Origin: Candidatus Cloacimonadota bacterium
GTDB taxonomy: Bacteria > Cloacimonadota > Cloacimonadia > Cloacimonadales > WRIO01
Direction of reading: 5' to 3'
Length of the DNA stretch: 5,429 nucleotides
NCBI GenBank assembly: GCA_009782695.1
Contig: WRIO01000098.1
Span: 1-5,429, forward strand
In this document: positions 4,680-5,429 of the stretch, piece by piece
Numbering within the stretch: position 1 is the stretch's first letter
Layout: every line of letters starts with the position of its first letter
Position numbers and translations under genes: made by a program
Notes under the pieces: generated by a model
Databases searched by the model: none
What the model was told of the DNA's origin: nothing
The model's input: the letters and a program-made list of their open reading frames with translations, nothing else

Positions 4680-5429
4680 ATGATATGTTTTAAGGTAGAT
4701 TCTGAATATGACTCCTATCGTATCGACAAATATCTCTTGGAGCAGAACCATAGTTCTCTATACTCGAGGTCATTTATTGAAAAACTGATAAACACAGAAA
4801 AAGTCTTTATAAACTCTGCTTTCTGCAAAAAGAAGTGCCAAAAATTAAAGCAAGATGATGTGATAAATGTGTTGATAGACCCTCTTACTATGCCTGCTTC
4901 TGAACTTCCCCAAAAAGAAGACATTAATCTAGACATAGTCTATGAGGATAAATACCTCGCTATCATAAACAAACCCGCAGGAATGACGGTTCACCCCGCC
5001 AAAAGTAACCGCACTGGGACACTGGTAAATGCTCTTTTGTTCCACTTTGACGAGTTATCACAAAACGATTTTCAGAGACCAGGAATCGTGCATAGACTTG
5101 ATAAAGACACCACTGGATTGGTGATAGTGACCAAAGACAACAAAACCCACTTCGAGATGTCGCAGTTATTTATAGAAAGGCGAATAGAAAAATATTATCT
5201 GTGCATTTGTTTAGGAGTCCCAGATCCTCTGGTCGGTAAGATAGAAATGCCTATAGCTCGCCACCAGACAAACAGGTTAAAAATGGCTGTGCACCCAGAG
5301 GGTAAAGATGCTTTGTCTTACTATAAAACACTCATAGATTTTGAATACTTTGCGCTGCTAGAAATGCGTATCGAAACAGGTCGAACACACCAAATAAGAG
5401 TTCACTTGGAAGCTAAAAATCACCCTGTC
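4680..5429 (+). CDS. rluD: RluD-type 23S rRNA pseudouridine synthase (partial, C-terminus off edge)
   Basis: Converts selected uridines to pseudouridine in RNA; RluD itself acts on helix 69 of 23S rRNA during 50S maturation. The first 250 codons are present and the frame is open at the right edge, so roughly 50-70 residues are missing compared with the usual 300-325. Residues about 12-65 form an S4 RNA-binding domain (YRIDKYLLEQ, then SRSFIEKLINTEKVFIN). The catalytic domain follows: VYEDKYLAIINKPAGMTVHP at 87-106, the active-site loop GIVHRLDKDTTGL at 135-147 with the probable nucleophile Asp141, and RIETGRTHQIRVHL at 230-243. The ATG at 4680 is the first after the adk stop, in the same frame, only 6 nt on, with no clear Shine-Dalgarno; coupled translation with adk is likely. 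RluA-family membership is certain; the choice of RluD over RluC or another paralogue rests on the S4 domain and overall form. Confidence 0.9.
   Translation, partial: MICFKVDSEYDSYRIDKYLLEQNHSSLYSRSFIEKLINTEKVFINSAFCKKKCQKLKQDDVINVLIDPLTMPASELPQKEDINLDIVYEDKYLAIINKPAGMTVHPAKSNRTGTLVNALLFHFDELSQNDFQRPGIVHRLDKDTTGLVIVTKDNKTHFEMSQLFIERRIEKYYLCICLGVPDPLVGKIEMPIARHQTNRLKMAVHPEGKDALSYYKTLIDFEYFALLEMRIETGRTHQIRVHLEAKNHPV

Overview
The window reads as AT-rich bacterial DNA in which the end of a phage packaging module (left third, leftward) meets what look like host chromosomal genes (right half). No rRNA, tRNA, transposase or CRISPR is visible. The organism cannot be fixed from the sequence. Heavy use of ATA for Ile, weak or absent Shine-Dalgarno sites before several genes and a signal peptide ending LLG|Q suggest an uncultivated low-GC Gram-negative-type (two-membrane) lineage such as Cloacimonadota or Elusimicrobiota. 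That placement is inference with low confidence.

Layout. Positions 1-766 (minus) hold the N-terminal 255 codons of a GpA-family terminase large subunit. It starts at TTG and runs off the left edge. Positions 844-1398 (minus) hold its Nu1-like small subunit. The 77-nt gap between them contains two short hairpins. Positions 1399-2441 are about 1 kb almost without coding potential but rich in repeats. They hold a 15-bp palindrome 40 bp upstream of terS, an 11-bp inverted repeat, a possible 30-codon microORF, two unrelated short direct repeats, and the main item of the window. That item is a cluster of 13 exact copies of AGGTGCA/TGCACCT (usual full unit AAGGTGCATAG) in both orientations within about 440 bp, followed by a strongly AT-rich stretch.

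Positions 2442-3707 (minus) encode a secreted LPP20-like protein with an apparent Ig-like insertion. A divergent spacer (3708-4043) carries a very good promoter (TTGACA-16-TAAAAT) for adenylate kinase (4044-4673, plus). That gene is followed 6 nt later by an RluD-type 23S rRNA pseudouridine synthase (4680 to the right edge).

How it fits together. TerS and TerL would form the DNA-packaging motor of a tailed phage or prophage. Because a long noncoding repeat region lies directly upstream of terS, where lambda carries cos, and because beyond it the genes look cellular, I infer a prophage edge. The repeat cluster may be a TerS recognition/packaging region, an iteron-type replication origin, or a regulator-binding array. 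The sequence alone does not decide among these. adk and rluD look like a housekeeping two-gene operon (nucleotide balance plus ribosome maturation).
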